Below are positions 17,588 through 26,636 of a stretch of DNA of 64,000 bases, piece after piece. Origin of the DNA: Erysipelothrix amsterdamensis (GTDB lineage: Bacteria; Bacillota_I; Bacilli_A; Erysipelotrichales; Erysipelotrichaceae); NCBI RefSeq assembly GCF_940143175.1, contig NZ_OW659496.1, positions 186,001-250,000 on the forward strand, written 5' to 3'. The stretch's first letter is position 1, and each line of letters starts with the position of its first letter. Both the position numbers and the translations under genes were made by a program. The notes under the pieces are model-generated. The model was given only the letters and a program-made list of their open reading frames with translations, was not told where the DNA came from and searched no databases.

Positions 17588-18148
17588 ATGAAAAAATCAG
17601 AAGTTTATTGGAAGTTGTTTAAATCATCGTTTCATTTAAGTGCATTTACGTTTGGTGGCGGATATGTCATCATTCCGTTGATGCGGACTAAGTTTGTGGA
17701 AGAATTAGAATGGATTGAGGAAGAAGAGATGATGGACCTGATGGCGATTGCGCAATCGTCACCGGGGTCTTTAGCGGTTAATTCATCAATCTTAGTGGGA
17801 TATAAAATCGACGGAATCATAGGGGCTATGTTTTCCATTCTCGGTACAATCTTACCGCCTTTAATTTTACTTACAATAATTTCTCAGTTTTATGCGGAGT
17901 TTAAAGCGAATGTGTTTGTGAATGCTGCATTACACGGTATGCAAGCGGGTGTTGCGGCAGTCATTGTGGATGTTGTGATGTCGATGGCGCGTCAAGTATT
18001 TAAACTTAAGCGTACATTGCCCGTTGTTATAATGGTTACGTCTTTTATTGCAGCGTATTTCTTAAAAATTAACGTGCTTTATATTATTATTGCTGCAGGT
18101 TTTATAGGAGCCTTGCATCAAGGTAGCACTTCGGAGGTATCGCAATGA
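17588..18148 (+). CDS. Chromate transporter, subunit 1 (short-chain CHR)
   Basis: 186 residues, one CHR domain: FGGGYVIIPLM (about 22-32), the AIAQSSPGSLAVNSSILVG motif and five to six membrane helices. Short-chain CHR proteins work as heterodimers of two oppositely oriented subunits; the partner overlaps it by 4 bases (ATGA at 18145). Known members export chromate, but many have other anion substrates. A possible promoter TTGCAA-18-TAAAAT is at 17533-17562. Confidence 0.9.
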   Translation: MKKSEVYWKLFKSSFHLSAFTFGGGYVIIPLMRTKFVEELEWIEEEEMMDLMAIAQSSPGSLAVNSSILVGYKIDGIIGAMFSILGTILPPLILLTIISQFYAEFKANVFVNAALHGMQAGVAAVIVDVVMSMARQVFKLKRTLPVVIMVTSFIAAYFLKINVLYIIIAAGFIGALHQGSTSEVSQ

Positions 18149-18708
18149 TTCTTTGGGAACTTTTTATTTCTTTTATGCAAATTGGACTTGTAAGTTTTGG
18201 TGGCGGTTATGCTGCCCTTGCGCCGATTCAAAGTCAAGTCGTTGTAGGTCATGGTTGGCTTACGATGACTGAGTTTACTGATTTAATTACCATTTCGCAA
18301 ATGACTCCAGGACCGATTGCTCTGAATGCCGCTACGTTTGTGGGATTAAGGGTTGCAGGGATTCCCGGTGCTGTAGCAGCAACCTTGGGTAATGTTTTTC
18401 CATCGATTGTGATTGTGCTTTTTCTTGCAACGATTTATTACAAATTTAGTGACGTCACCATCATTCAAAATGTTTTGGATGGACTTAGACCTACAGTAGT
18501 TGCTTTAATTGCTTCAGCGGGGCTTACAATCCTTATTACAGCGTTTTTTGGTGAAGGAACAATTGATTTTAGTCAGTTTGATGTTTCGAATGGTTTCTTG
18601 TTTGTGATTGCAATTATTGGTTTACGAAAATTTAAGTTAGATCCTACCAAGATAATTATCCTTACAGGTCTATTAGGAATTGGTGCAATGGTTCTTGAAA
18701 AACTATGA
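18145..18708 (+). CDS. Chromate transporter, subunit 2 (short-chain CHR)
   Basis: 187 residues with the same domain: SFGGGYAALAPIQ, then ITISQMTPGPIALNAATFVG and the GVPGA-like GIPGAVAATLGN. It is translationally coupled to the first subunit through ATGA. Together they make a heteromeric CHR transporter. Confidence 0.9.
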   Translation: MILWELFISFMQIGLVSFGGGYAALAPIQSQVVVGHGWLTMTEFTDLITISQMTPGPIALNAATFVGLRVAGIPGAVAATLGNVFPSIVIVLFLATIYYKFSDVTIIQNVLDGLRPTVVALIASAGLTILITAFFGEGTIDFSQFDVSNGFLFVIAIIGLRKFKLDPTKIIILTGLLGIGAMVLEKL

Positions 18709-18772
18709 TGCAACAAGATGTGTCTTTACGTTTGAGGAGCCGTTTGATAGGCTTTAACTATTAGGAGGCTTT

Positions 18773-19183
18773 ATGAAACTTAGTGATAATTTAAAACGGT
18801 TACGAGAGGAGAAATCCCTTACTCAGGAAATGGTCGCACAGTCTTTAAACGTATCACGACAAGCCGTTTCAAATTGGGAACAAGGCAAACGGTATCCCGA
18901 TGCGATTATGTTGATACAGATATCAGAGTTTTATGGTGTGCCTGTTGATGATTTACTAAAGTCGGATAGGGACTATGCAAAGGCACTAGTTATTGATAAG
19001 GCTCGTTTCGAAGAAGTGTTGTTTATAGGAACTCAAATCTTAATGATGATCACGATCTATTTTTGGAATGATGTTCCAGGAATGGTTTTTATATTTATGG
19101 GATGTATTCTTGTATCGGCTTATACCGATGAAGTTTGTGAATATATCGAATGGGGCTTAAACAATATTAAAATTAAAAAATGA
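18773..19183 (+). CDS. Small XRE-family regulator with membrane segment
   Basis: 136 residues: an HTH_3 domain (about 5-60, LRVEEKSLTQ-like with VSRQAVSNWEQGKRYPD), then two hydrophobic stretches (about 83-97 and 101-118). RBS TAGGAGG. Fusion of an XRE domain to membrane helices is common in Firmicutes and suggests a membrane-tethered regulator. The target is unknown. It lies 64 bases after the chromate transporter pair. Confidence 0.85.
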   Translation: MKLSDNLKRLREEKSLTQEMVAQSLNVSRQAVSNWEQGKRYPDAIMLIQISEFYGVPVDDLLKSDRDYAKALVIDKARFEEVLFIGTQILMMITIYFWNDVPGMVFIFMGCILVSAYTDEVCEYIEWGLNNIKIKK

Positions 19184-19203
19184 TTGGCAACGATCATTTT
19201 TTT
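19176..19203 (+). terminator. Rho-independent terminator overlapping the XRE stop codon
   Basis: Stem AAAAATGATTG/CGATCATTTTT with loop GCAA. The TGA stop lies in the left arm. Confidence 0.75.
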
Positions 19204-19328
19204 GTTTTTTATGACAAAATTGCACGAAATTTAAGAAAGTGTGAGTAATTAGGTGTGAAGGCTTTGATATCTTGCTATTTCGGATAAAAGCGTACTTAAA
19301 ACTACATCAGTTTATACATAAAAAGTCT

Positions 19329-19358
19329 TTGTAAATGTCCTACAACCGTAAATATAAT
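19329..19358 (+). promoter_or_regulatory. Probable promoter of the M14 peptidase gene
   Basis: TTGTAA (19329-19334) and TATAAT (19353-19358) are 18 bp apart, leaving a leader of about 115 bases. The leader contains a small hairpin GTGAG/CTCAC near 19377-19394. The rest of the 299-base gap shows no gene. An AAAGCGTA core at 19287-19294 lies upstream but is a poor cre match. Confidence 0.55.
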
Positions 19359-19482
19359 TGATTACAATATGCTTAGCGTGAGTTAATATGCTCACAAAAT
19401 TAATAGAAAAGGAAGGGGGATTGCAGAGGTTTAAGTGTTGGATGTTCGTATATTTTTTTATAAAAACAATGAGGAGAAAAAA

Positions 19483-22400
19483 ATGGACAAAAGAAATGAA
19501 CATAGAATCCTAAAATGCTTAACCATATTTGTACTGTCGATTGGACTTGTATTTAGTCATGCACGACCAATTTATAGTGATACTCAACCCGTAATCGATT
19601 TTGTAAATACTACAGGTGAGTCTGAAGTTATTTCGATGACTGAGTCAAAGGAATATAAAGCGACTGTAATGTTTGAGGGGAAAACACCTGAGGAGCTTAA
19701 AGCCTTGGCTGAGAATGCATCTTGGACTTTGACACGAGATGAAGGGGGCCAAAACGAAGAAGATTTTCCATATCAATATTTGGGAGCACCCTTGAATGAG
19801 TGGACAGTCTTTAAAACTAAATTTACCACTGCAGGAGATCCTTTATTCAAGGATATTAAAACAGAGGTAATTCCAGGAGGACTACAGTTAACGTTTAAGA
19901 ATGTGTTAATGTTTGGTGTGAATGGAATAGATGGACGTGAACGACCATTAATCCGAAATGCACTCCTAGATTACACAGGGACTTATGACTTAAAACTGGT
20001 AGAGGGCGACCAAGTCTTAGCGACCACTCCTGTTTTATTTAAACCGTATAACAGTTACACACTTTACAGTGAAATCGATCAACGACTGGCAGACCTTGCG
20101 GCCTTAGCTTTATCAAAAGGAATTCACGCGGAAGTACGTGAATTTGGCCAAACTGCAATGGGAAGACCGATGAATGCGATCTTTATTGCGGATACGGCTG
20201 AGACGCTTTCAAATCATATGGCGTTAAATGAACGTGCAGAATCTGATCCACAATCAGTGATTCAAGATATTGAATCCGGGGCAATCGATTATAAAGTTCC
20301 GATTCTCTACAACAACATTCACTCCGATGAAAATCCAGGAATTGATGCGATTATGGAATTTTTAACTGTGATGATTGAGAATGCAGATGGAAGTGTTGAA
20401 TACCGTCGTGTTAACGGATTAACATCTGAAGGAAAAGCACAAGTCGAAGCAGAAAAAAAGAGCAGAGGTATTAAGTGGTCTGAACTTATTGAGAATGATG
20501 TGACTGGTGTAGGTTATATTCGGGATGGGGTTGAAAGTGAAGAACATCCAGGCAGTACCGATGCAGCCGCTGATTTAAGTGAAGAACAACTTTCAAAATT
20601 CTATGAAATGGAGCATGTAGACTTAAACATTAAAGCAATGCTTGAGGATGTGTTCTTTATCGTCGTACCTGCTGAGAATGCGGATGCCGCAGCAACAAAT
20701 GTCCGTACAAATGGAAACGGGTTTGATTTAAACCGTGATAATACATATCAAACACAACCTGAAACTCAAGCAATGGCGCGTCTTATTTCAACGTGGAACC
20801 CTGTAAACCTTTATGAAATTCATGGTTTCTATAATCAATTCCAAATTGAGCCGTGCTCACCAACGCATGAGCCAAATGTGGAGTATGATCTCTTTATTGA
20901 AAATGCACTCGCTCAAGGAGAGGAATTTGGTGGTGTTGCCATTACCAATAATAAATCAATTAATAGTTTCCAAATGCCAATGCGTGATTACCTTAAGTCA
21001 AACAAAAATGGTGGTTATGAATGGGAACCATTTGATGATATGTCTTCAAGTTATACACCACAATATTCAATGTTACACGGTGTGGTAGCTTATACCGTTG
21101 AAGTTCCGTATGGAAATGAAGATGCAACCCAAGCTGTTAAGTATGCGTTATTAAACAACGGTCGTTATGTGGGAATGCATAAGAAAGAATTCTATACCAA
21201 TCAACTTAAAGGTTGGGATCGTGGTATCAAAAATATTGATGCGGACGAAATTCGTCCATACTACGTAAACCAACAAGATGAAAAAGGCGCAGAAGCAGAT
21301 ATCTTCCGTGCACGTTATGAAGAAAACAATAACTTCTTCCCAGAGTATTATGTAATTCCAATGGAACCATCCATGCAAAAAAACTTGCATGCGGCAACTG
21401 AAATGATGGAATATTTATTACGTAATGATGTGAAAGTTAAAGTGTTAGGCAATGAAGTAGAAGTTAAGGGAACCAAGTATCCTAAAGGAACCATGCTTGT
21501 TGATTTGCATCAAGCTAAACGAAACATGGCCAATGCTGCCCTCTACAATAACATTGTCATTAAAAATTGGACTGACCTTTATTCAGAACCACTTACTGCA
21601 TTCTCAGAGTTACGTGGCTTTGATATGGATGTGATCACCCAAGTTGGTGCATTTGAAAGCGCAGAATTTGCATGGCTTGATGAAGCGCCAGAAACCGTAA
21701 CACATGTTGATGGTAAGGGTGAAATTGTGATTGTCTCTAATAACAGCGTCGCTTCGATACAAGCAATCAATGAGTTGCTTAAGTCTGAAGAAGCAGTTGG
21801 ATTTATAACATCAGGTGATCATAGTGGTGACTTTGTAATGTCTGAGGCAACATTTAATTTGATAGAGGATTCTTATGTACTTCAAGCAACACGAACCAAT
21901 ACAATGCCTAAGGCTCAAGTTATCACAAAATCCGCAAAACTTTATGTACCAGGTGCTGCACCAACATATGCAGTGAAAAAAGACACGGGTGAGCCGTACG
22001 GTCATACAAACTACACCAATCGTCTTAATACAAACCTCAATTGGGATTATTATGTTTGGGGACAAGAACTTGGTTTTGACTTGACACGCGATCTTGATGA
22101 AGCAGATATTGTGATTGGGAATCGTTCATTACGTGATGATGAACGTAATGCCGTAAATGCCGGAAAATCCTATATTGGATATGGGGGATATGCGCTCGAT
22201 TCTCTTGAAAAAATGGGATTAGACATCGAAGCAAATTACGACATGAGTTATGATGCACTCACAACGGTGACGTATCCAGAATCCAGTTACATTACAGCGA
22301 AATATGCTCAAGACAATGATTATATTATGTATGGTCACGGTGGAAACAGCATCGTTAAAGCACCAGAAGGATCAAAAGTACTCATTAAAACAACCGATGA

Positions 22401-23031
22401 AGAACCCATTGAAGGCTTTATGTCACAAGAACACATTGATACCTATAAGAATTCAATTCAGGCCATCGAACTTAAAAATGATACACATGACCTTCTCATT
22501 TTCGCAAACTCGATTACAAACAAAGCACATCAAAAAGATGATTATCGCTATGTGACCAATGGAATATTCACAAAATATTTAGGTGATACGATGAACATTG
22601 ATGTTAAAACACCGGAACCAGAACCAAAACCAGAACCAAAACCAGAACCAAAACCGGATCCAAAAGAAACTTTAAAACTTACCGGATTACCGGATAAAGT
22701 TCGTGTCGGTGATGTTTTTGTTCTAACACCAAGTAGTGATGACCAAGCTAAGGGTGAAGGATGGGTATATGATGACGTATTCTTCTCCGCAACCTTCAAC
22801 AGTCCGGCAACCTTTACCGCATTAAAAGCAGGTAGCACAGCCATCACATATACAAATAAAAAAGGTGAGAAAACAGAACTACCTATTACAATCTTAGAAA
22901 AAGAAGCAGAAAAACCTGGTGGTAAATTACCAGGAACGGGTGTTACACCGACTCAAACTGCAATTTATGTAGGAATTGGAGTCGTCCTCATTGGAGGTGT
23001 CTTCTACTGGTTCTCAAAGAAGAAAAAATAA
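19483..23031 (+). CDS. LPXTG-anchored M14 zinc carboxypeptidase-like surface protein
   Basis: The start is ATG 19483 behind GAGGAG; the frame also runs upstream to a TTG at 19435. 1182 residues: signal peptide (1-31), N-terminal beta domain, M14 domain (about 195-550), large C-terminal region, EPKP repeat linker, Ig-like module, LPGTG (1149-1153), hydrophobic helix and KKKK tail. M14 zinc ligands: H280 and E283 (NNIHSDENPG) and H447 (YEIHGFYNQ). A substrate Arg motif GFDLNRD and catalytic E540 (YTVEVPYGNED) are present. Family enzymes cleave C-terminal residues from proteins or wall peptides. Much larger than a standalone M14 domain (about 300); the substrate is unknown. Confidence 0.9.
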   Translation: MDKRNEHRILKCLTIFVLSIGLVFSHARPIYSDTQPVIDFVNTTGESEVISMTESKEYKATVMFEGKTPEELKALAENASWTLTRDEGGQNEEDFPYQYLGAPLNEWTVFKTKFTTAGDPLFKDIKTEVIPGGLQLTFKNVLMFGVNGIDGRERPLIRNALLDYTGTYDLKLVEGDQVLATTPVLFKPYNSYTLYSEIDQRLADLAALALSKGIHAEVREFGQTAMGRPMNAIFIADTAETLSNHMALNERAESDPQSVIQDIESGAIDYKVPILYNNIHSDENPGIDAIMEFLTVMIENADGSVEYRRVNGLTSEGKAQVEAEKKSRGIKWSELIENDVTGVGYIRDGVESEEHPGSTDAAADLSEEQLSKFYEMEHVDLNIKAMLEDVFFIVVPAENADAAATNVRTNGNGFDLNRDNTYQTQPETQAMARLISTWNPVNLYEIHGFYNQFQIEPCSPTHEPNVEYDLFIENALAQGEEFGGVAITNNKSINSFQMPMRDYLKSNKNGGYEWEPFDDMSSSYTPQYSMLHGVVAYTVEVPYGNEDATQAVKYALLNNGRYVGMHKKEFYTNQLKGWDRGIKNIDADEIRPYYVNQQDEKGAEADIFRARYEENNNFFPEYYVIPMEPSMQKNLHAATEMMEYLLRNDVKVKVLGNEVEVKGTKYPKGTMLVDLHQAKRNMANAALYNNIVIKNWTDLYSEPLTAFSELRGFDMDVITQVGAFESAEFAWLDEAPETVTHVDGKGEIVIVSNNSVASIQAINELLKSEEAVGFITSGDHSGDFVMSEATFNLIEDSYVLQATRTNTMPKAQVITKSAKLYVPGAAPTYAVKKDTGEPYGHTNYTNRLNTNLNWDYYVWGQELGFDLTRDLDEADIVIGNRSLRDDERNAVNAGKSYIGYGGYALDSLEKMGLDIEANYDMSYDALTTVTYPESSYITAKYAQDNDYIMYGHGGNSIVKAPEGSKVLIKTTDEEPIEGFMSQEHIDTYKNSIQAIELKNDTHDLLIFANSITNKAHQKDDYRYVTNGIFTKYLGDTMNIDVKTPEPEPKPEPKPEPKPDPKETLKLTGLPDKVRVGDVFVLTPSSDDQAKGEGWVYDDVFFSATFNSPATFTALKAGSTAITYTNKKGEKTELPITILEKEAEKPGGKLPGTGVTPTQTAIYVGIGVVLIGGVFYWFSKKKK
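22613..22662 (+). repeat. 12-bp tandem repeats encoding EPKP wall linker
   Basis: About four 12-base units of type ccagaaccaaaa encode the Pro/Glu/Lys linker of the M14 surface protein. Confidence 0.85.
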
Positions 23032-23039
23032 AATAAAAA

Positions 23040-23071
23040 AAACGAACATGTTGATTCATGTTCGTTTTTCT
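23040..23071. terminator. Bidirectional terminator between the M14 and tpx genes
   Basis: Stem AAACGAACATG/CATGTTCGTTT, loop TTGATT, A-rich on the left and T-rich on the right; the flanking genes are convergent. Confidence 0.88.
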
Positions 23072-23080
23072 TTTATAAAA

Positions 23081-23569
23081 TTAGAGGGTTTTTGTGGCAG
23101 CAATCGCTGCTTCGTAATTGGGTTCTTGTGCCATTTCTGGAACTATTTCTGAATAAACAAGTACACCAGCTTGATCAATCACAAAAATCGATCGTGCAAG
23201 TACTTCAAATTCAGGAATCCAAACACCATAAGCATCTGCAAATGAGTGATCTTCATCACGCAACATTTCACTATCGATGCCATTGGTTGCACACCATGAT
23301 GCAAACTCTTCTTTAGTATTATTAGAAATATTCACAATCGTTACGTCTTCAAGTTCGCTTGCAACTTGGAAGAAATGACGCGTCTGTAAATCACAGATAC
23401 GCGTGTTGATGTCAGGGAAGACACTAAGCAAGACAACTTTCCCTGCAAGTGTTTCCGTCCCTACATAAACATCCTCTAAATTCTTAAGTTTAAATGCTGG
23501 TGCTTTTTGTCCAATAACAGGAAGAGATCCTGCTAAAGAAGTTGGAACTCCTTTTTTTGTAATTTCCAT
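23081..23569 (-). CDS. tpx: Thiol peroxidase Tpx
   Basis: The start is set at MEITKKGVP (plus 23569) with RBS AAGGAGCG; the upstream in-frame M at 23620 has none. 162 residues. Atypical 2-Cys peroxiredoxin: the peroxidatic Cys lies in PDINTRICDLQTRHF, which keeps the PxxxTxxC pattern, and the resolving Cys in EFASWCATNGID. It reduces alkyl and lipid hydroperoxides with thioredoxin. It is convergent with the M14 gene and divergent from the rRNA methyltransferase gene. Confidence 0.92.
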   Translation of the reverse strand: MEITKKGVPTSLAGSLPVIGQKAPAFKLKNLEDVYVGTETLAGKVVLLSVFPDINTRICDLQTRHFFQVASELEDVTIVNISNNTKEEFASWCATNGIDSEMLRDEDHSFADAYGVWIPEFEVLARSIFVIDQAGVLVYSEIVPEMAQEPNYEAAIAATKTL

Positions 23570-23690
23570 ATCAATCACGCTCCTTATATCTATTATAGAA
23601 TTAAAGCGTGTTGCTTGCATCTTGTATGCTTAAAGTTGTGTCAACGGTCCTGATTTATGCTATTCTTAAAGGAAGAAAAAGGTGATGGAT

Positions 23691-25058
23691 ATGAAGAAAA
23701 TACCCGTAATAAAAAATGAACAATTAACACTCGAAGTAAGGGACCTCACATTTGAAGGATTTGGTGTGGTTAAGAAAGATGGTTTTCCAATCTTTGTGGA
23801 AAACTCAATACCGGGTGAAACCATAACAATCTCTATCACAAAAGTGACCAAACGTTATGCTTATGGGCGTATTATAAGTATTGAAAACCCATCACCCAAA
23901 CGTGTAGCGTTGGTAGATAAAGTTGGTACACGTATTGGAACCATGCCGCTTCAACACATGGCATATGATCTCCAATGTGAGTTTAAACAAAATCAAGTTA
24001 AAGCGACCTTAGGACGTGTCATTGATCTTGAAGATGTTCTTGTGCTACCAACGCTCGGAATGGAAAATCCATGGCACTACCGTAATAAAGCAACCATACC
24101 GGTACAATCCGTAAAGGGCGTATTAGAAACAGGATTCTTTAAACGTGGTACTCATGATCTTATTCCAATCGAAGATTACTATATTCAAGAAGAAGCTCTG
24201 GATAAAGCAATCTTAATTATTCGGGATCTACTTCGTCAATATAAAATTACGGCCTATGATGAAACACATCATACAGGATTAATACGAAATATTATGGTCC
24301 GACAAGGCCACTATACTCAAGAATTAATGGTGGTTTTGGTTACAAATGGTTCTAAACTTCCTTTCGAAAAAGAAATTGTGAATGCCATTGTGGAAGCATT
24401 ACCCAGGACGGTAAGTATCGTTCAGAATATTAATACTAAACAAACAAATGTTATTTTGGGAAGCGAACAGAGAATTCTTTTTGGAGAAGATCTATATCAT
24501 GATCAACTCTTAGGAAAGACATTTAAGATTTCTTCGAAGTCGTTCTTCCAAATCAATACAAAACAAACGGAAGTCCTTTACCAACAAGCCATTGAAATGG
24601 CAGAAGTTACAAACGATGATGTTGTCGTAGATGCTTATTGTGGGATTGGTTCAATTACCTTAAACTTGGCAGACAAAGCGAAGTTTGTTTATGGTGTTGA
24701 GATTGTTGAAGATGCAATTACCATGGCAAAAGAAAACGCGAAACTAAATCACATTGAAAACGTACAATTTGAGGTGGGAGAAGCCGAAAAAATCATGCCT
24801 GCGTGGGTTAAAGAAGGCATTGAAATTGATGTCTTGGTGGTGGACCCACCGCGTAAAGGACTTGATCCTGTATTTATTGAAGCAGCCATTACTTCGAAAC
24901 CACGTCGCATTGTTTACGTAAGTTGTAATCCAATTTCTCTTGCGAAAGACTTAAGATCGTTTATAGATGGCGGTTATCGCGTTGAAAAGGTACAACCAGT
25001 CGACATGTTCCCTCAAACTACACATGTGGAAACAATTGTATTGCTGATTAAAAAATAA
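23691..25058 (+). CDS. RlmD/RlmCD-type 23S rRNA (uracil-C5)-methyltransferase
   Basis: The start at ATG 23691 follows AAAGGTG; GTG 23682 and ATG 23685 are alternatives. 455 residues: TRAM domain (about 8-65), RNA-binding middle, SAM domain with DAYCGIGSITLNLA and VDPPRKGLD, and catalytic Cys in YVSCNP. The family makes m5U in 23S rRNA (U1939, U747) or tRNA (U54). The usual [4Fe-4S] ligands ahead of LQHxxY are absent: the region reads RIGTMPLQHMAYDLQ. Which uridine is targeted cannot be told from sequence. Confidence 0.9.
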   Translation: MKKIPVIKNEQLTLEVRDLTFEGFGVVKKDGFPIFVENSIPGETITISITKVTKRYAYGRIISIENPSPKRVALVDKVGTRIGTMPLQHMAYDLQCEFKQNQVKATLGRVIDLEDVLVLPTLGMENPWHYRNKATIPVQSVKGVLETGFFKRGTHDLIPIEDYYIQEEALDKAILIIRDLLRQYKITAYDETHHTGLIRNIMVRQGHYTQELMVVLVTNGSKLPFEKEIVNAIVEALPRTVSIVQNINTKQTNVILGSEQRILFGEDLYHDQLLGKTFKISSKSFFQINTKQTEVLYQQAIEMAEVTNDDVVVDAYCGIGSITLNLADKAKFVYGVEIVEDAITMAKENAKLNHIENVQFEVGEAEKIMPAWVKEGIEIDVLVVDPPRKGLDPVFIEAAITSKPRRIVYVSCNPISLAKDLRSFIDGGYRVEKVQPVDMFPQTTHVETIVLLIKK

Positions 25059-25065
25059 CGAAAAA

Positions 25066-25109
25066 AAACAGAGTGAGACGCAAATATGTGCGTTCCACTC
25101 TGTTTTTTT
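25066..25109. terminator. Bidirectional terminator (methyltransferase / RclA-like gene)
   Basis: Outer stem AAACAGAGTG/CACTCTGTTT, with an inner GACGCA/TGCGT pairing, flanked by A and T runs between convergent genes. Confidence 0.85.
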
Positions 25110-26439
25110 ATTTCAAGATGTCGTTTAAGGACTCGGTGATTGTAGGATGTGTGTAAATACGATCCCGCAAGATTCGATAATCGAGTTTTAAATCCATGGC
25201 AAGGGTTATTAAGTTAATCATTTCATGAGACTCAATCCCAAAGAGAGAAGCACCAATGATTTGATTTGTGGACCGGTCAATTAGGATTTTGAAGAGCCCT
25301 TTTGTATTGCCGCTCACATGTGCTTTAGGGATGGTGCTTAGAGGTTGTTTGAACACCTGGTAATCGATGTTTTGTTCGAGAGCTTGTTGTTCAGTAAGCC
25401 CAACTCGTGAAAGTGGTGGTGTGATAAACAGGGTATAGGGTACAGATGTTCGATTTTCAGTTGTGCGTTGTCGATCCCCAAAGAGATCATCTTCCACAAT
25501 GCGGAAATCATCCAAAGATATATAAGTAAACTGTTGTCCACCTTTCACATCACCTAATGCCCAAATGTTGGGCGCATTTGTTTTAAGGTGTGCATCAACG
25601 ATAATTGCCCCACGTTGATCCCGTTTGATATCTGTATTTTGTAAGCCTAAATCATCAGTGTTTGGCTTACGGCCGATTGCACCGAGTATTTTAGAGGCTC
25701 TAATACTGTGAAGTTCATCTTGGGTGATATAAGTTACCAAAGCATGGTCTTGGTAATCATCCACAGCGCTGATCGTAACGCCCATATTAATCGAGATTCC
25801 CATATCTGTAAGCGTATCATAAATCGAATTCGCGATATCACGATCTTCACGTGGAAGGAATACCTCTTTTTCATCAAGGATGGTCACATTAGAACCATAA
25901 GCCTTAAACATTGAAGCAAATTCCAAGCCAATATATCCAGCTCCGATAATAACTAAATCAGAAGGAAGATTTGTGAGATTCATGGCTTGCGTTGAATCGA
26001 TAAGATACTGACTGTTTTGAAGCGTTGGGGACTGAGGGGGGATGGGAACAGATCCCGTATTAATAAAAATCCGTTCGGCTTCGATTTGATATGTTTCCAT
26101 CGCATCGCTTGTTACTTCGAGAATTGTGTTTGAAACAAAACGGGCCGCGCCATCTACAACTGTAATGAGTGGATTGTCACTAAGCATGTGATAATTCTTA
26201 TTTCGAAGAAGGGAGACCGTCTGGTCTTTCGAACTGACTGCATTTTTAAAGGGGATGTGAGCCTCACTGCCGTGAATTAAAGCTTTTGAGGGAATACATC
26301 CAATATTAATACATGTACCACCATACATTTCAGGTGATTTTTCAATAACTAAGACCTCTTCTTGTTCAGAAGCAAGTCTTTTTGCGAGTGTTTTTCCGCC
26401 TTTTCCAAAACCAATAATAACATTCTTTACCTTTTTCAT
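25108..26439 (-). CDS. RclA-like pyridine nucleotide-disulfide oxidoreductase (probable Cu(II) reductase)
   Basis: 443 residues, close to E. coli RclA in length and N-terminal pattern: GFGKGGKTLA (10-19) and YGGTCINIGCIPSK with redox pair C43/C48. NAD-binding GAGYIGLEFA, second FAD motif ALGDVKGG and C-terminal HPTITESLNDIL follow. RclA enzymes protect against reactive chlorine species and reduce Cu(II) with NAD(P)H. Mercuric reductase and lipoamide dehydrogenase are less likely: there is no HMA domain and no E2/E3 neighbours. The start codon is preceded by GGTCCCA, a weak RBS. Confidence 0.88.
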   Translation of the reverse strand: MKKVKNVIIGFGKGGKTLAKRLASEQEEVLVIEKSPEMYGGTCINIGCIPSKALIHGSEAHIPFKNAVSSKDQTVSLLRNKNYHMLSDNPLITVVDGAARFVSNTILEVTSDAMETYQIEAERIFINTGSVPIPPQSPTLQNSQYLIDSTQAMNLTNLPSDLVIIGAGYIGLEFASMFKAYGSNVTILDEKEVFLPREDRDIANSIYDTLTDMGISINMGVTISAVDDYQDHALVTYITQDELHSIRASKILGAIGRKPNTDDLGLQNTDIKRDQRGAIIVDAHLKTNAPNIWALGDVKGGQQFTYISLDDFRIVEDDLFGDRQRTTENRTSVPYTLFITPPLSRVGLTEQQALEQNIDYQVFKQPLSTIPKAHVSGNTKGLFKILIDRSTNQIIGASLFGIESHEMINLITLAMDLKLDYRILRDRIYTHPTITESLNDILK

Positions 26440-26459
26440 TGGGACCTACTTTCTTTATC

Positions 26460-26493
26460 AAGAACCAGTTTTTAAAATAGAAATCCGGTTCTT
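26460..26493 (-). promoter_or_regulatory. Inverted repeat upstream of the RclA-like gene (possible operator)
   Basis: AAGAACC (26460-26466) and GGTTCTT (26487-26493) are perfect 7-bp inverted repeats 20 bp apart, 20-55 bases upstream of the start codon. The spacing fits a dimeric regulator covering the promoter. The regulator is unknown. Confidence 0.45.
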
Positions 26494-26585
26494 TTTAATC
26501 ACTTTGTATCTTAAATATAACAAATTCCCAACAAAATATTCCAATCATTTGCGCACATTCATATAAATTTTTAGAAGGAGGATAT

Positions 26586-26612
26586 ATGTTTAGTAAATTT
26601 CAGTATCTTTAA
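26586..26612 (+). other. 8-codon mini-ORF with strong ribosome binding site
   Basis: AAGGAGG (26575-26581) is followed after 4 bases by ATG and eight codons (MFSKFQYL), then TAA. It ends 25 bases before the promoter of the GH110-like gene. It is either the remnant of a deleted gene or a leader peptide; the short length allows no decision. Confidence 0.35.
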
Positions 26613-26636
26613 CTCCAAATGTTTACGTGTTTAAAG

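Noticed and set aside
19286..19299. cre-like site before the M14 peptidase gene
   Set aside because: It shares only the AAAGCGTA core with several mismatches and lies upstream of the predicted promoter, unlike the two better sites.
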